From JBMNRY01 sp050944915 (GTDB lineage Bacteria > Bacillota > Limnochordia > JAAZLZ01): a stretch of 14,947 nt of DNA. The stretch covers positions 1 through 14,947 of the forward strand of contig JBMNRY010000049.1 in NCBI GenBank assembly GCA_050944915.1, in the 5' to 3' direction. Of this stretch, positions 14,043 through 14,947 are shown piece by piece. Each line of letters opens with the position of its first letter. The first letter of the stretch is position 1. The notes beneath the pieces are model-generated. The model was given only the letters and a program-made list of their open reading frames with translations, searched no databases and was not told where the DNA came from. The position numbers and the translations under genes are program-made.

Positions 14043-14071
14043 GAGGGCTCCTAACGGGGCCTTTCTTTTTT
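14043..14071 (+). terminator. Intrinsic terminator after flagellin
   Basis: GAGGGCTCC (14043-14051) pairs with GGGGCCTTT (14056-14064) across loop TAAC. The stem is 9 pairs with several G-T wobbles, and the T run lies at 14062-14071. It is weaker than the terminators at 4712 and 6660 but in the expected place. Confidence 0.7.
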
Positions 14072-14100
14072 GAAAGGCAGTGACTGAAAAGAGGGATAAC

Positions 14101-14273
14101 ATGGAGGTGAATAAGATGCCCGAAAAAAAGGGATTATGTATGAGCTGCTAAATGTGGATGCCGATAAGGTGTCCGAAGAAAAGCTTCGCGCTTTGGTGAA
14201 GCATTTGCAAGGCCAGATGCGTCCCTTGGGAGGTTACAATGGATACTTCGACAAGAGTAAAAGGCAAAATTAA
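14101..14273 (+). pseudogene. Small gene with A-tract frameshift (or -1 programmed frameshift)
   Basis: ATG 14116, with GGAGGTGA (14103-14110) 5 bases upstream, encodes MPEKKGLCMSC and then stops at 14149. In the -1 frame the same sequence continues for about 45 codons (GIMYELLNVDADKVSEEKL and on), ending at TAA 14273. The switch point is A AAA AAG (14124-14130), in frame, the classic -1 slippery heptamer of dnaX and some IS elements. With an eighth A, the gene would be one 52-residue frame. An in-frame ATG 14101 with GAGGG upstream could be the true start, which would turn GGAGGTGA into an internal stimulator about 14 bases before the slip site. The protein is unrecognised. It overlaps the next gene by 35 bases. 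Decay and programmed shifting cannot be told apart here. Confidence 0.5.
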
Positions 14274-14829
14274 TTATCGTAGCCTTGCCGGCAGAGCTAG
14301 GCTTTTTATGATAGTAGCTATCGTTGTTGCTGGATTTGCTTTTTCTTTCGGTTTTGCAAAATGTCAGTTTATAGGGCGTGCGTCTGTGACGGCCGTTATG
14401 GGGCAAGTGTTACAAATCCTAGGGACCATTACCGTCATCTTGAAGTTATGGGTGCGCTTAAAGCAATATGCTGGTGGAGCTGCAACAAAAAACATTCTTA
14501 AACTATTTAAAGATTTTCCCGCATTTGTGCCCATTGAACCACGTAATGTAGATTTTGATTTTCGTATATCATGGGATGCTGTGGATACAGGTACTAGTCG
14601 TGAGTCCGCGACCGTCTTAAAATATGATACCACAGAGAACGATGTAGCAGTATTGTCCGCAGCGCTTAGAGCCTTGGAAGAAAAACTGAACGCTTTTGTT
14701 TCGTTGGACGCATCGGAAAAGGGAGGCATCATTTCAAGGATTAATCAGCAAACCTCCACGCTTAATCGAGAGTTAAAGCAAATGGAAGTAGATTTGGAAC
14801 TAAAAGAAAGAGAAGGCTTTGGAAGTTGA
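14239..14829 (+). CDS. Unknown two-helix membrane protein with coiled-coil-like tail
   Basis: I do not recognise this 196-residue protein. ATG 14239 follows GGGAGG (14227-14232) with suitable spacing and overlaps the end of the small frame before it. Two hydrophobic segments (about residues 21-42, LFMIVAIVVAGFAFSFGFA, and 49-72, AVMGQVLQILGTITVILKLW) are followed by a soluble part and a charged helical C-terminus (LSAALRALEEKLNAF, then NRELKQMEVDLELKERE). Base composition is richer in A and T than in the metabolic genes to the left, which suggests a different origin. The stop TGA at 14827-14829 coincides with the apparent edge of an insertion sequence, so the true C-terminus may have been cut off. 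A cytoplasmic tail on a small membrane anchor is the likely form; function is unknown. Confidence 0.7.
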   Translation: MDTSTRVKGKINYRSLAGRARLFMIVAIVVAGFAFSFGFAKCQFIGRASVTAVMGQVLQILGTITVILKLWVRLKQYAGGAATKNILKLFKDFPAFVPIEPRNVDFDFRISWDAVDTGTSRESATVLKYDTTENDVAVLSAALRALEEKLNAFVSLDASEKGGIISRINQQTSTLNRELKQMEVDLELKEREGFGS

Positions 14830-14947
14830 GTCCGTATAATGGTGTAAAAATGGTTTTCTGAAAAAATAGGAGAGCCATTAACAAATTCCTCAGTTAGAAT
14901 AGAAGTTGGACAAACCAGAATTCTAAGAGGAGGAATTTGAATGGCTC
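14826..14947 (+). mobile_element. Probable left end of an IS256-family insertion sequence (partial)
   Basis: TTGAGTCCGTATAATGGTGT and the following A-rich bases (from 14826) resemble, from memory, the terminal repeat of IS256 (GTCCGTATAAT then GTGTAAAA). About 110 bases on, a strong AGAGGAGGAA (14928-14937) precedes an ATG at 14941, the usual distance from an IS end to a transposase gene. The element runs out of the window, so its right end and target duplication cannot be checked. The exact left boundary is uncertain by a few bases. Confidence 0.6.
14941..14947 (+). CDS. Start of a gene cut by the window edge, probably the IS transposase
   Basis: Only ATG GCT C is visible, after a strong ribosome binding site (AGGAGGAA, 14930-14937). 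Assignment to a mutator-type (IS256) transposase rests entirely on the IS-like end just upstream. The start codon lies in the right arm of an inverted repeat (GAGCCATT 14872-14879 with AATGGCTC 14940-14947). Confidence 0.5.

Noticed and set aside
1..14947. CRISPR array, rRNA or tRNA genes
   Set aside because: No regularly spaced repeats and no tRNA or rRNA signatures were seen on either strand.

Overview
The window reads as chromosomal DNA of a diderm (two-membrane), probably flagellated member of the Bacillota, something like Limnochordia. This is an inference. The signs are strong AGGAGG-type ribosome binding sites, frequent TTG/GTG starts, a YndM/DUF2512 membrane protein, a LiaF-like protein and a type II-like MurB. 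All of these sit beside two TolC-family genes, which only make sense with an outer membrane. Diderm lineages within Bacillota (Negativicutes, Halanaerobiales, Limnochordia) are established knowledge; the exact placement cannot be settled from this window.

Layout. 1-1859: two TolC-family genes in tandem on +, the first cut by the window edge and joined to the second by a TAATG overlap. 1927-2847: murB on -, with its own terminator. 2848-3330: a divergent regulatory region with an inverted repeat and several hairpins. 3331-4704: a sodium-coupled amino-acid transporter (SNF/NSS family) with a strong terminator. 5064-6650: a thiamine-diphosphate enzyme of the acetolactate-synthase type, without a small-subunit gene beside it, followed by a strong terminator. 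6806-7864: a single-domain Old Yellow Enzyme with a C-terminal cysteine cluster. 7865/7898-8557: a LiaF-like four-helix membrane protein. 8541-9563: on -, a cysteine-desulfurase-like protein that has lost its catalytic residues. 9623-10154: no recognisable gene. 10169-11089: an auxin-efflux-carrier-family permease, ending in a palindrome shared with the convergent DUF2512 gene (11109-11450, -). 11607-12398: an exported M48 metalloprotease. 12510-14018: flagellin behind a sigma-28-type promoter and a leader that looks like a CsrA-controlled one. 14101-14829: a small gene with a frameshift in an A-tract and an unknown two-helix membrane protein. 14826-end: what looks like the left end of an IS256-family insertion sequence, including the first codons of its transposase.

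Most transcription units are single genes bounded by hairpins, so this is mostly housekeeping and accessory metabolism rather than one pathway. Exceptions are the tolC-tolC pair, the OYE-LiaF pair (same frame, separated by one stop codon) and the small cluster after flagellin. The most unusual items are a TolC homologue with no visible porin strands, a desulfurase-like protein without its PLP lysine, an A AAA AAG slippery heptamer at a broken small gene, a possible ATA start, and the flagellin leader.
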